A stretch of 64,000 nucleotides of DNA, taken from the NCBI GenBank assembly GCA_013288345.1, contig JABDCA010000003.1, positions 88,548 to 152,547 of the forward strand, read 5' to 3'. Under the pieces are notes generated by a model, which was given only the letters and a program-made list of their open reading frames with translations, had not been told where the DNA came from and searched no databases. The translations under genes were made by a program, and so were the position numbers. This document shows, piece after piece, positions 16,338-24,056 of the stretch (position 1 is the stretch's first letter; each line of letters starts with the position of its first letter). Origin of the DNA: Bacteroidota bacterium (GTDB lineage: Bacteria; Bacteroidota; Bacteroidia; JABEUT01).

Positions 16338-16840
16338 TATTTTTTTCTGTTGACTAATGACTTACGACTATCGACTAAATTAAAACTATATTTTAAAATG
16401 GCATCAATAAAACCAAAAGGCGTATACCCGTTAATTGCCGTCTGGTGAAAGATGCAGGTGGCCGGAGTCATGCCCGGTAACGAATTCACTTCTATAAATA
16501 CTACTTCTACCTTTCCGTTCTTATAAACACGCACAAAAGCATCTATACGGGCATAGCCTTCAATGTTCAGGAGTAAGGCAGCCTTCTTTAACTCTGCTTT
16601 TACTTTATCTGATATGGCTTGCCTTTGCTTTGGGTTAACCGCATAACGTGCGGGGGTAATGTTCTGGCCTTCTCCGGCTAAAAACTTTTCTTCTAATGAT
16701 AACACAGCACCTTCTGATAAGGCTTCCGAGGCTTCAAATATTTCGTATTCTTTTTTATTGCCTTTGTGGTGGGTAAGCAAGCCGCCGGTTATTTCTAACA
16801 AGTGCTGCGCGCCTTTTTTGCTTATCATCTCCTCAGCCAA
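16337..16840 (-). CDS. ddl: Tandem D-Ala-D-Ala ligase, C-terminal part (after frameshift)
   Basis: Last 160-odd codons of the double ligase at 16833-19055, in a different frame because of one extra base in the T run 16879-16884 (A run on the coding strand). Restoring the frame joins 'AAEILK' to 'IKANEEFPQKNAFLAEEM'. This part holds the metal- and ATP-binding end of module 2: 'YARIDAFVRV' and 'VVFIEVNSLPGMTPATCIFHQ', the canonical ExN motif of the ATP-grasp fold. The final residues 'LVDSRKSLVNRKK' are encoded by a dispersed repeat word (16350-16378), so the C terminus has been extended by a repeat. TTG 16840 is not a true start. Confidence 0.8.
   Translation of the reverse strand: MAEEMISKKGAQHLLEITGGLLTHHKGNKKEYEIFEASEALSEGAVLSLEEKFLAGEGQNITPARYAVNPKQRQAISDKVKAELKKAALLLNIEGYARIDAFVRVYKNGKVEVVFIEVNSLPGMTPATCIFHQTAINGYTPFGFIDAILKYSFNLVDSRKSLVNRKK
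16350..16378. repeat. Repeat word GACTATCGACTTACGACT family (copy 1), inside ligase 3' end
   Basis: TTGACTAATGACTTACGACT followed by ATCGACTAA. The same words occur as an inverted pair at 19755-19787 and 19821-19851. This copy is translated as the C-terminal tail of the ligase. Confidence 0.75.
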
Positions 16841-19055
16841 AAAAGCATTCTTCTGCGGAAACTCCTCGTTGGCTTTTATTTTTTAATATCTCTGCTGCCT
16901 TTACATCTTTCTTTTCTTCACTACGGAATATCAGCTTTACAAAAGCTTCGAACTCTTGCAGGGTATCTATCTTACGCACTGCCGAACTGCAGCCATCGTC
17001 AATAGGTTTAGCAATAAAAGGTACGCCCAGTTTGTTCTCCAGTTTCTTAAATAGTGCCTTGGTATCTTTTTTGCACTCCTCGTGGGTAATTACAATATCA
17101 TCGGGTACAAGCAGGCCGTTGTGGCGGAGGATGTTGTTGGTCTCGTACTTGTTTATGGTAATAGCAGACGTAACTGCCGATGAGCCATTGAATGGTAGTC
17201 CTACCTTGCCCAGTTCTATCTGTACCTGTCCGTCTTCACCGGGGCGGCCATGCAGCGCAATAAACACACCGTCTACTTCCTTGGCTAACTGTGTATAGGT
17301 AAGTTTGCTTGGCGGAGTAAGGCTGTTGCCGGTCGAATATTTTTCGGTAATGCTCTCGCAGTTCTGCTGTATCTTTTTTATGTAAGGGTGTATCTTGTAA
17401 TTTTCTATCTTCTCCTTTATATCGTCGGCATTATCCTTTAGCAGTATGTTAATAGGTATCTGGTACAGCGAATAATTTTGTGCATTGCCGGCAAGGAACA
17501 CGGGTATGGGCTCATACTGGCTCGATGATGCCAGCTTCTCGTAAATGTTCCGGCCACTCTCAACTGATATATGTCTTTCGGATGAATAGCCACCGAGTAT
17601 TACGGCAATCTTCTTTTTATGTGCGCCCTTGTTCTTGTCTTCGCTAATTAATGTATCTACACGGTGCAGCAATTCATTGTAACGCGGATTGTTCATACTG
17701 GCAACAACACGCTCTTGCAATGATGCACGAATAATATAAGTAAGGAACCGTGAAGGGTTCAGGCCAATCTCTGCAGCCTGGTGGAAAAAGAACGACGATG
17801 GCAACATACCCGAAGTAGTGTTCGGGTCGTTTAAAAATATCTGGTTCTCGGCAGTTATAAAGCCATCAATACGGGCATATACGTTAAAGTGCATACTACC
17901 GAACAGTTCGCAACAGGCATCGGCAATTTGTTTTATGCGTTCTTCAGGCAGGTCAATTGGGGTAATTTTCCTCGACAGGCCCGGTAAATACTTCGAACGG
18001 TAATCGAACAGCTCTTGTCCTTTGCGTATTTCGGTAGGTGGGAGCGCTATAGGTTTGCCATGCTCATCTTGTATTACAATGCACGAAAACTCCTTGCCAC
18101 GCAAAAAGGTTTCTATCATCACTTCGCTTTCTCCATCAAAGGCTTCCAGTATCGCATCCTCCTTCGATTTGCTGAACTGTGCCTTTAGTTTTTTCAGTAA
18201 TTCTTCGGGGTGAATAACAATACTGTTTTGCTTACCATGCTTTAACGACAGCGGAAAGCCAATGCCCTCGCGTATATCGCCAATATGGCGCACATAATCC
18301 ACTTGCTGTTCCTTGCTCATGTTGGTCCATGTGCTGTGTGTAAGCTTGGTCAGGAAGAAAGCTTTTAATATGGCGTTTTCAAACGAAGCATAATCTGTTT
18401 GCATTAACACTGTTGCACCAATCGATGAACCCTGGTTGGCAGGCTTAATAACACAAGGCAAGCCGACGGTCTGTTTAACTTCTTCGTATAGTTTCTTTAA
18501 GGTAGATGGTTCAAAGCCCTGTTCGCGGTTTACAATAATAAATGCGGGTACTGCAAGGCCTGCTTCATACATCCACTTGCGCTGTATGGCCTTGTTCATA
18601 CCCAGGGCCGATGAAAATATGCCCGAACCCGAGTAGGGTATCTTAACATAATCTAACAGGCCCTGTATGCTGCCATCTTCTCCGCCGGCGCCATGCAGGC
18701 ACAAAAAGGCAAAGTCGATGTGGTTTTTAAGTTCTTCTGCTTTTACAGGCTTGCCCAGTTTTTCAAGCATTTTATACGCCAGTTTTCCGTCAGTGTCTTT
18801 CAACGATTCGGCATAAACCTGGTAATGGTGTGGGGTAGGTGGCAAATATTCTACAGGCGGATAAAAATCGCGTATGCTGCCTTTGTATATATACTTCCAG
18901 TCGAGGATAACGAAATTGCCGAAGCTGTCAACGAATATGGGTACGGGCTCGAACAGGGCCTTGTTCAGGTTATCGTAAACGGTTCTGCCACCAGCAAACG
19001 ACACCTCGCGCTCTCTCGAATACCCTCCAAAAACTATGCCTACTCGTAACTTCAT
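16833..19055 (-). CDS. ddl: Tandem (two-module) D-alanine-D-alanine ligase, N-terminal 740 residues
   Basis: ATP-grasp ligase joining two D-alanines for peptidoglycan precursors in the cytoplasm. Two complete modules occur in one chain. Module 1 (about 1-450): 'VGIVFGGYSREREVS', 'CLHGAGGEDGSIQGLLD', 'VIKPANQGSSIG', 'MIETFLRGKEFS', 'YARIDGF' and 'FLNDPNTTSGMLPS' where the usual Glu-x-Asn is Asp410-Pro-Asn412, plus an insert near 240-300. Module 2 starts at about 482 ('IAVILGGYSSERHIS', 'LHGRPGEDGQVQIELG', 'FIAKPIDDGCSSAVRK') and finishes beyond the frameshift at 16337-16840. Full length would be 906 residues against about 300-360 for standard Ddl. ATG 19055 follows the ORF6N gene by 3 bp. PASTA gene downstream supports the cell wall role. 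Confidence 0.85.
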   Translation of the reverse strand: MKLRVGIVFGGYSREREVSFAGGRTVYDNLNKALFEPVPIFVDSFGNFVILDWKYIYKGSIRDFYPPVEYLPPTPHHYQVYAESLKDTDGKLAYKMLEKLGKPVKAEELKNHIDFAFLCLHGAGGEDGSIQGLLDYVKIPYSGSGIFSSALGMNKAIQRKWMYEAGLAVPAFIIVNREQGFEPSTLKKLYEEVKQTVGLPCVIKPANQGSSIGATVLMQTDYASFENAILKAFFLTKLTHSTWTNMSKEQQVDYVRHIGDIREGIGFPLSLKHGKQNSIVIHPEELLKKLKAQFSKSKEDAILEAFDGESEVMIETFLRGKEFSCIVIQDEHGKPIALPPTEIRKGQELFDYRSKYLPGLSRKITPIDLPEERIKQIADACCELFGSMHFNVYARIDGFITAENQIFLNDPNTTSGMLPSSFFFHQAAEIGLNPSRFLTYIIRASLQERVVASMNNPRYNELLHRVDTLISEDKNKGAHKKKIAVILGGYSSERHISVESGRNIYEKLASSSQYEPIPVFLAGNAQNYSLYQIPINILLKDNADDIKEKIENYKIHPYIKKIQQNCESITEKYSTGNSLTPPSKLTYTQLAKEVDGVFIALHGRPGEDGQVQIELGKVGLPFNGSSAVTSAITINKYETNNILRHNGLLVPDDIVITHEECKKDTKALFKKLENKLGVPFIAKPIDDGCSSAVRKIDTLQEFEAFVKLIFRSEEKKDVKAAEILKNKSQRGVSAEECFFG

Positions 19056-19058
19056 ACT

Positions 19059-19571
19059 TTATTGTCCCTTTATTTTAAAACCAATTCGTTTACGCTTCTT
19101 CTGACTAACTTCTTCCTGATCTTTTTGAAGTAAGTAAGTTATAGCGGCATCAATATCCGAAAACTTCTGATTGTATTTTCGCTCCATCTTTTTTAGCTTT
19201 TCTGTCAGGTCTTTATGTGTAAGCGCATAGTTCCGTATGAAGACAAACGCACGCATAATGGTAATATTGATTTCTATAGCTTTATCTGAATTTAGAATAC
19301 CGCTTAACATGGCAACGCCTTGTTCTGTAAAGGCATAGGGCATATATCTAAGTCCCCCTCGGTTTGAGATCACAATTTGTGACCTCAAAGCATCGAATTC
19401 TATTTTTGTAAGCTCAAACATAAAGTCGTCAGGGAAGCGTTTTATGTTACGTTTAACCGACTGTTTTAATATACGGGTTTCAGTGTTGTATAGTTCAGCC
19501 AAATCAAAGTCGAGCATCACTTTATGCCCTCTTATTTCGTAAATCTTGTTTTTAATAAGCTGTAACTTCAT
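19059..19571 (-). CDS. ORF6N-domain protein
   Basis: A 170-residue soluble protein with the ORF6N domain in residues 8-95 ('IYEIRGHKVMLDFDLAELYNTETRILKQSVKRN', 'FPDDFMFELT', 'YMPYAFTEQGVAMLSGIL'), a KilA-N-associated domain of phage and mobile elements thought to bind DNA. The C-terminal 60 residues are a basic coiled coil. It sits 3 bp upstream of the ligase start in the same direction, an odd partner; it probably arrived independently and now shares the transcript. Repeats of several families fill its upstream region, again suggesting a site of insertion. Confidence 0.85.
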   Translation of the reverse strand: MKLQLIKNKIYEIRGHKVMLDFDLAELYNTETRILKQSVKRNIKRFPDDFMFELTKIEFDALRSQIVISNRGGLRYMPYAFTEQGVAMLSGILNSDKAIEINITIMRAFVFIRNYALTHKDLTEKLKKMERKYNQKFSDIDAAITYLLQKDQEEVSQKKRKRIGFKIKGQ

Positions 19572-19754
19572 TTTTTTATGATCTTTAAATACAATGGAAC
19601 ACTGATGACGCTGATTGAGCAGATTTTCACTGATTTAATCCGTTGTAACTGTGTTATCTGTGTTCTATTTTAATAAGCTGCAAAGATAGGTAAAGGCTAT
19701 GTGATTTTTTGTGCCCCAACCATGAGTTATTAACGAGAAATGGACAATAAAAGT

Positions 19755-19851
19755 ATAGTCGTAAGTCGATAGTCATTAGTCATAAGTAAATACATTTAGT
19801 ACTGCTGCATTTCCTATGGCTGTCGACTTATGACTATCGACTTACGACTAT
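19755..19851. repeat. Inverted repeat pair, GACTATCGACTTACGACT family
   Basis: Left arm 19755-19787 (ATAGTCGTAAGTCGATAGTC...) and right arm 19821-19851 (GTCGACTTATGACTATCGAC...) are complementary over about 28-30 bp with one or two mismatches and a 33-bp spacer. It ends 5 bp before the rnpB -7 box, so the palindrome forms the upstream edge of that promoter. Confidence 0.8.
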
Positions 19852-19855
19852 TTTG

Positions 19856-19863
19856 TATCTTTG
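19856..19863 (+). promoter_or_regulatory. Probable rnpB -7 box (TAnnTTTG)
   Basis: TATCTTTG matches the Bacteroidota -7 consensus TAnnTTTG and lies 5-6 bp before the predicted RNA start at 19867-19869, the spacing expected. A good -33 TTG is not evident. Confidence 0.65.
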
Positions 19864-19866
19864 CCC

Positions 19867-20249
19867 CAAAGCAGGCCGTTCTATCGTCGCGTCCCGCAGC
19901 AGTGCGGGACGGGAAGGAAAGTCCGGACAACATAGAGCAACCCGCCCCCAGAATACGAGGGACGCCGGTAGTAAATACCGGTGATGGATAGTGTCGCAGA
20001 AAACAAACCGCCTTAGCGTTTACCGCAAAAGGTAAGGGTGAAAACGCGAGGTAAGAGCTCACGATTTTTGCTGGCAACAGCAAAATTGATAAACCCCGGG
20101 TGTTGCAAAGCCAAATATGCCGTGGCTTGAGGGCGGCTCGCCCAACACGGTGGGTAGGCTGCACGAGCATGGGTAGCAATGCCCTGCCTAGATAAATGAT
20201 AGGAACTCCCGCAAGGGATGACAGAATCCGGCTTACAGGCCTGCTTTTT
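19867..20249 (+). ncRNA. rnpB: RNase P RNA, bacterial type A
   Basis: Catalytic RNA of ribonuclease P, which trims tRNA 5' leaders together with RnpA. Conserved parts are visible: AAGCAGGCC at the 5' end pairs with GGCCTGCTT at 20239-20247 (P1); 'GGAAGGAAAGTCCGGACA' and 'ATAGAGCAA' (CR-I and following), 'GGTAGTAAATACC' and 'GATGGATAGTGTCGCAGAAAA' in the middle, 'GGTGGGTAGGCTGC' for the tRNA CCA-binding P15 loop, and 'TAGATAAATGATAGGAACT...ACAGAATCCGGCTTACAGG' at the 3' end. P1 is followed by six T, acting as terminator. Length of about 383 nt fits type A. Any ORF on the opposite strand here is accidental. Confidence 0.95.
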
Positions 20250-20274
20250 TATTACCCTTTTTAGTTTAGTGTTT

Positions 20275-20340
20275 ACCCCAACCCCTAAAGGGGCTTTAAT
20301 GCATTGGCGTTCTTTGGCCCCCTCTATGGGGCTGGGGGCT
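20275..20340. repeat. GC-rich palindromic repeat, CCCCAACCCCTAAAGGGGC family (copy 1)
   Basis: CCCCAACCCCTAAAGGGGCT at one end faces GGCCCCCTCTATGGGGCTGG at the other. A near-identical copy lies at 21975-22040, with the same internal 'GTTCTTTGGCCCC' core. Confidence 0.85.
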
Positions 20341-20364
20341 GTATTAATGCGTCCTTGTTTTTTT

Positions 20365-20510
20365 AATTGCCGTCTGCTTTAGCTGACGGAAAAAAATGTA
20401 TCCACGATGTGGCTTTAGCCTAAAACTGTTTTTGTTTGGTTGATTTGGTTTTGTGCTAAAGCCCAACTTACTTTGTATTACATAACCGTCAGCTAAAGCA
20501 GACGGCAATT
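20365..20510. repeat. 146-bp nested inverted-repeat element
   Basis: Perfect 25-bp terminal inverted repeats at 20365-20389 and 20486-20510 (begin AATTGCCGTCTGCTTTAG), with a 96-bp interior that contains a nested pair GGCTTTAGC / GCTAAAGCC. No ORF inside. Same size and plan as the elements at 21167-21316 and 25127-25284, but unrelated sequence. Confidence 0.85.
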
Positions 20511-20531
20511 GAACTCTCGGGATTGAGCGGG

Positions 20532-21140
20532 TTAGTCCTCCTCGCCACTACTTACTTCTATGGCTATAATTTTGTTTTTGCCATTAATGGTAAAGTCTAA
20601 TGTGCGGTAGGAATCTTTCAGGTATGCTTCTATAAGGGTGGAATCACTTGTATCGCCACCTATTTTGTGTTGGGCCACATATGATTGGGGCAAAACAGAT
20701 TTCAACACATTTACATTGTCGCCGATCTTAATGCTCTTGCCATTTACCGAAAAACGAACGCTATTATCTTTTATGCTGAAATATTGGAAGCTGTTATTGC
20801 AATAAATAAAGAGGGAAGCCTTTAAATGGTAATCGGTATCAATGCAATTATCTTCATCGCTGTGGTAAGCAAAAACAGAATCGGCCTGTTTTAAAAACTT
20901 CTCCATTCTTTGTTTGGTAGTAACTACAATAGGGTAACCGGCAACCAATATGTTATCATCTTTTACCGAATCATACTGCATTGTTGCAAGTGAATCTGTT
21001 TGCTGGCTTGTGCTTTTTATCAGCTTAGTAAGTGCCGATTTGGTTGTATCGCTTTTAGTAGTTGATCCAGCAGGTGTTTCACTATTCCGGCAGGAGAAGA
21101 GTAGGAGAGCAAATAAAATTGTTAGTGCTGTGGGTTTCAT
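20532..21140 (-). CDS. Lipoprotein of unknown function (paralogue 1)
   Basis: A 202-residue lipoprotein: short hydrophobic start with lipobox 'LLFSC' (Cys17), then a Ser/Thr-rich linker (about 20-50) and a globular domain of about 140 residues. It is related in plan and in motifs to the gene at 21333: 'VQYDTVEAKDIWVQNKPII' there, 'MQYDSVKDDNILVAGYPIV' here, followed by 'SVRFSVNGKSIKIGDNVNVLKSVLP' against 'ILTFSIAGHGIKVGDDQSLLKAMFP', and 'KIIAIEVSSGEED' against 'TIIGIEIMTVLDA' at the end. The two are a tandem duplication separated by a palindromic element. Function unknown. Confidence 0.7.
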   Translation of the reverse strand: MKPTALTILFALLLFSCRNSETPAGSTTKSDTTKSALTKLIKSTSQQTDSLATMQYDSVKDDNILVAGYPIVVTTKQRMEKFLKQADSVFAYHSDEDNCIDTDYHLKASLFIYCNNSFQYFSIKDNSVRFSVNGKSIKIGDNVNVLKSVLPQSYVAQHKIGGDTSDSTLIEAYLKDSYRTLDFTINGKNKIIAIEVSSGEED

Positions 21141-21166
21141 AATTCAAAGATAATCATTAGAGATTA

Positions 21167-21316
21167 AACCCCAGAGGGGTGAAATGTTTGTAGATATTAC
21201 AAACATTGCGGAACAATGCCCGCCGACTACCTTGATTGCGTATAGTTAATTGGTGCTCGGCGGGGTAGGTATGGTGGGTGACCGTTTTGCTATAAACATT
21301 TCACCTCGCTGGGGTT
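21167..21316. repeat. 150-bp nested inverted-repeat element
   Basis: Arms AACCCCAGAGGGGTGAAATG... (21167-21193) and ...CATTTCACCTCGCTGGGGTT (21290-21316) are complementary with three or so mismatches. A nested pair CCCGCCGA / TCGGCGGG lies inside. No ORF. It separates the paralogous lipoprotein genes. Confidence 0.85.
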
Positions 21317-21332
21317 ATAAAGGTTCTGTAGT

Positions 21333-21914
21333 TTAGGCATCAAGCACGGTCATAATTTCTATACCAATAATAGTGCCTTGTGGGTTCAGCAGAAAATGCA
21401 GTTCGATATTGGCATGCCTTACCAATACATATACAATGCTGTTATGTTGTTTTGCGACAGTAGAAGAATCTCTTTCTGCGAATGGCTTTGGGAACATTGC
21501 TTTTAGCAGGCTCTGATCGTCGCCTACTTTTATGCCATGCCCGGCAATACTAAATGTAAGGATGTTGTCGCGCATAATTAAATTCGCGAACACACTATCA
21601 TGGTAACGTATAACGGTTCCCTTCAGGTTGTATTCGGTATAGTTGTAGCCAAATTCAGTTATTGTTCCGTGCGTAACAGAATCAGCAGTTTTTAACAAAT
21701 GTTGCAAATCGCGCACTGGTGTATTTATAATAGGTTTGTTTTGTACCCATATATCTTTCGCTTCAACTGTATCGTACTGCACAACAGGTGGCGGTTTTGC
21801 TACTGAATCAGTTTTAGGCTTCGAAGTTTCTGTTGATGTTTCGGCAGGGGTGTTTGCATTTTTGCAAGAGAAGATAAGTGTTGCCGATAGCAATATAAAT
21901 GCAAGTGTTTTCAT
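21333..21914 (-). CDS. Lipoprotein of unknown function (paralogue 2)
   Basis: A 193-residue lipoprotein: signal 'LAFILLSATLIFSC' with lipobox Cys17, Thr/Lys-rich linker, then the same domain as the gene at 20532, about 30 percent alike by eye. Periplasm- or outer-membrane-facing. Both paralogues keep 'IKVGDD/IKIGDN' and an end strand 'IIGIEI/IIAIEV'. No known family recognised. Confidence 0.7.
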   Translation of the reverse strand: MKTLAFILLSATLIFSCKNANTPAETSTETSKPKTDSVAKPPPVVQYDTVEAKDIWVQNKPIINTPVRDLQHLLKTADSVTHGTITEFGYNYTEYNLKGTVIRYHDSVFANLIMRDNILTFSIAGHGIKVGDDQSLLKAMFPKPFAERDSSTVAKQHNSIVYVLVRHANIELHFLLNPQGTIIGIEIMTVLDA

Positions 21915-21974
21915 AACTCAAATATAATAATTAGGGAATAAGCTCAAGTGGAGCGGCTGGTTGTTTTGTGCTTG

Positions 21975-22040
21975 CCCCAACCCCTAAAGGGGCTTTAATA
22001 CACAAACGTTCTTTGGCCCCCTATAGGGGGTTGGGGGCTG
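21975..22040. repeat. GC-rich palindromic repeat, CCCCAACCCCTAAAGGGGC family (copy 2)
   Basis: Second copy of the element at 20275-20340 in the same orientation, conserved at both ends and in the centre; differences are confined to a few positions and a short indel. Confidence 0.85.
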
Positions 22041-22070
22041 ATGGAGTAGGTCTGTTTTTTTTATTGGAAG

Positions 22071-22094
22071 ATGTTTCGACAAACTCAACACGAC
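22071..22094. repeat. Half copy of the GTTTCGACAAGCTCAACA palindrome
   Basis: ATGTTTCGACAAACTCAACA followed by CGAC, only one arm of the family seen at 10613 and 16275; it abuts the 3' end of the gene at 22109. Confidence 0.7.
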
Positions 22095-22108
22095 GCTAAT
22101 AATATAGG

Positions 22109-22795
22109 CTACTCTACTTCCTTTAGCTTTTTAATATCCGAACTAATAAACTCACCACCCGAGTTGAACACAATTTTGTAAATGTTTAGTTTGTCCTTGC
22201 GAATGCCTACCTGGTATGTTTTTACATTCGCCGAATCAATATTACTGCGCAATGGCCAGCTCTCTTTAGCCAGGAAGTTACCGAACCTGGCTTTTAAATA
22301 TACTTTCGATGGAACAGGCAGGGAATCGTAAGGGAGAAGGATCATAGTATTTATACGTGTTGCCAGCGAATCGTACGTAACAATATACTCGTACATATTA
22401 TTGTAAAAGCTTACGGTGTATTTATAAGGGCGGCTGTAATACTCATCGCTCCACTGTACAATTTTTGCGCCATAGTGTTGTTTGGTAAATTTGGCTTGCA
22501 CTACTTTGGGTACCGAATCAATATGTCTTGCCTGCAGGTCGCTAAGGTTACCATGTGCATCTACAAATACACGGCCTGTCCAACCGGCGCCTTCATTAAA
22601 AAAAGCAATGTATTCTGCTTCATCGTGCGGATGCTTAACAACATACCACTCGTTCTTTTTCGAAAACTCTGCATGCTCGCTGTTAAATCCTTTCCGCACT
22701 ACCAATGGCACACTAGCCGAATCGACTTGCGATTGTGCTTTTACATAAGTAATTGCTGACAGAAAAATAAATAAAACGAGTAAATGGTGCCTCAT
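22109..22795 (-). CDS. Secreted PepSY-like domain protein
   Basis: A 228-residue exported protein: signal peptide 1-20 ('LLVLFIFLSAITYVKAQ'). The mature protein has two or three repeats of the PepSY-like (putative beta-lactamase-inhibitor-like) plan: 'VPLVVRKGFNSEHAEFSKKNEWYVV...AEYIAFFNEG...VFVDAHGNL', then 'VPKVVQAKFTKQHYGAKIVQWSDEYY...YKYTVSFYNNMYEYIVTYDS', and a degenerate third copy from about residue 160. Such proteins are periplasmic and of unknown biochemical role in Bacteroidota. It stands alone on its strand between repeat elements and the T9SS gene at 22869, with a 73-bp gap to it. Confidence 0.7.
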   Translation of the reverse strand: MRHHLLVLFIFLSAITYVKAQSQVDSASVPLVVRKGFNSEHAEFSKKNEWYVVKHPHDEAEYIAFFNEGAGWTGRVFVDAHGNLSDLQARHIDSVPKVVQAKFTKQHYGAKIVQWSDEYYSRPYKYTVSFYNNMYEYIVTYDSLATRINTMILLPYDSLPVPSKVYLKARFGNFLAKESWPLRSNIDSANVKTYQVGIRKDKLNIYKIVFNSGGEFISSDIKKLKEVE

Positions 22796-22868
22796 AAATA
22801 CATTTGTATTAATGAGGGTAAAAATATGTGAATATTTGAAATAGAAAAATGATATAAATCAATACTGA

Positions 22869-23909
22869 TTAATTCTTAACTAATTTCAGTGTGTAAGCAC
22901 TTCCTGTTTCAATTTCTTTAATAGTTACAAAATAAATCCCATCATTCAGGCTCGATGTGTTAAGTGTAAACTGTTTTTGGTTTTCTTCTGCCGAGAACAT
23001 CAGTTGCCCAACCATATTATATACAGTTATTTGTTTATCGTTTTCACTTGTACCGTTAATATATATAATGCTTTCAGCCGGATTAGGATACATCATATAT
23101 CCACCGGTAGCAGTTAGTTCATTAATGCCCATAGTGCAACTGCTATCTATCGTTACATTCAATTGTACTTCCTCTTTGTCAACTAAAATTTTATGTGTTG
23201 TACCAACGTATGTTGTGAATACTATGGAGAAATTATATAGCCCTACACGCGATGGGCTGCACCAGTTTAATTCACCCGTAATGGAATCGACAGTAACACC
23301 GTGGGGTATAAAGTATCCGGGTAAAGAATCGAACCCTAGTGCATAAGCAACACTATCTCCGGTGGATGCAGTTGCGCCAAGATTAAAGCTATAGCATTGG
23401 CCTAAACAGCCGTAAGTACAAACAGGTGGATTAGTAATTACAGGCATTGAAAAGTTACCTGCTGCCGGATTTACATACAGTGTGTTAGATATGATCATAG
23501 CCATTGCTCCGGAATTAATCATGTTAACTATACCGTTTATATAACCACCGCCAAAAAACCATATAGTATATGCACCTGGCCCCGAAAAAGTGTGCTGGCC
23601 TATGTAAATATTTGCTTTCAGGCATGGGCATAGCGAATCGCCACCAGGATAAGTATTAGGAGGGTATATATTCCCATTAGAACGGTAAAGAATTCCTGAA
23701 GTATTGTCTCCATAATATATCCGCAATGTATCACTGTCAAACTTATCGCACCTGCCCGAATTTTCAGGATCGCCAAAGGAATAATCAGTTGCTGTAACCT
23801 GGTAAGTGTTACCGCTTATATGTTGTATGCTTATGTAGCCCGCAAACTCGTATGCCTGAGAAAGCAATGGAACAGAAATAAGAAATAAAACAAATAGTAA
23901 TTTTTTCAA
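22869..23909 (-). CDS. T9SS-exported surface protein
   Basis: A 346-residue exported protein: signal peptide 1-19 ('LLFVLFLISVPLLSQA'), a Gly/Tyr/Cys-rich beta domain ('YEFAGYISIQHISGNTYQVT', typical of the start of gliding-motility-associated surface proteins), with eight or so cysteines, and a type A T9SS sorting domain at the end ('YMMYPNPAESIIYI', 'LNDGIYFVTIKEIETGSAYTLKLVKN'). The Cys content suggests disulfide bonds outside the cell. The sorting domain has no repeat-derived insert. Confidence 0.85.
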   Translation of the reverse strand: MKKLLFVLFLISVPLLSQAYEFAGYISIQHISGNTYQVTATDYSFGDPENSGRCDKFDSDTLRIYYGDNTSGILYRSNGNIYPPNTYPGGDSLCPCLKANIYIGQHTFSGPGAYTIWFFGGGYINGIVNMINSGAMAMIISNTLYVNPAAGNFSMPVITNPPVCTYGCLGQCYSFNLGATASTGDSVAYALGFDSLPGYFIPHGVTVDSITGELNWCSPSRVGLYNFSIVFTTYVGTTHKILVDKEEVQLNVTIDSSCTMGINELTATGGYMMYPNPAESIIYINGTSENDKQITVYNMVGQLMFSAEENQKQFTLNTSSLNDGIYFVTIKEIETGSAYTLKLVKN

Positions 23910-24056
23910 AGTGGTGTTATTTCTTTTATGTTTGATTCTTTAAACCTGCATAAGTTTAATGCGCTATTGAGTATTATACAACTAAAATACAAAATGAAGC
24001 AATAGAATAATAATGGTAAGCCTAAGCATTTACCATTTACTATTTCAAATTCAAAA

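Larger units (their letters stand above)
19572..19866. other. Repeat-rich gap upstream of rnpB
   Basis: No gene. 19596-19665 contains a degenerate repeat with words such as ACTGATGACGCTGATTGA and TTTTCACTGATTTAATC, a type common in this phylum. 19755-19851 holds an inverted repeat pair. The last 12 bases are the probable rnpB promoter. Confidence 0.6.
20250..20531. other. Repeat-filled gap after rnpB
   Basis: No gene. It contains a GC-rich palindrome at 20275-20340 and a 146-bp nested inverted-repeat element at 20365-20510. Confidence 0.7.

Noticed and set aside
19814..20179. 121-codon minus-strand ORF
   Set aside because: Lies across the RNase P RNA, which explains the conserved sequence.
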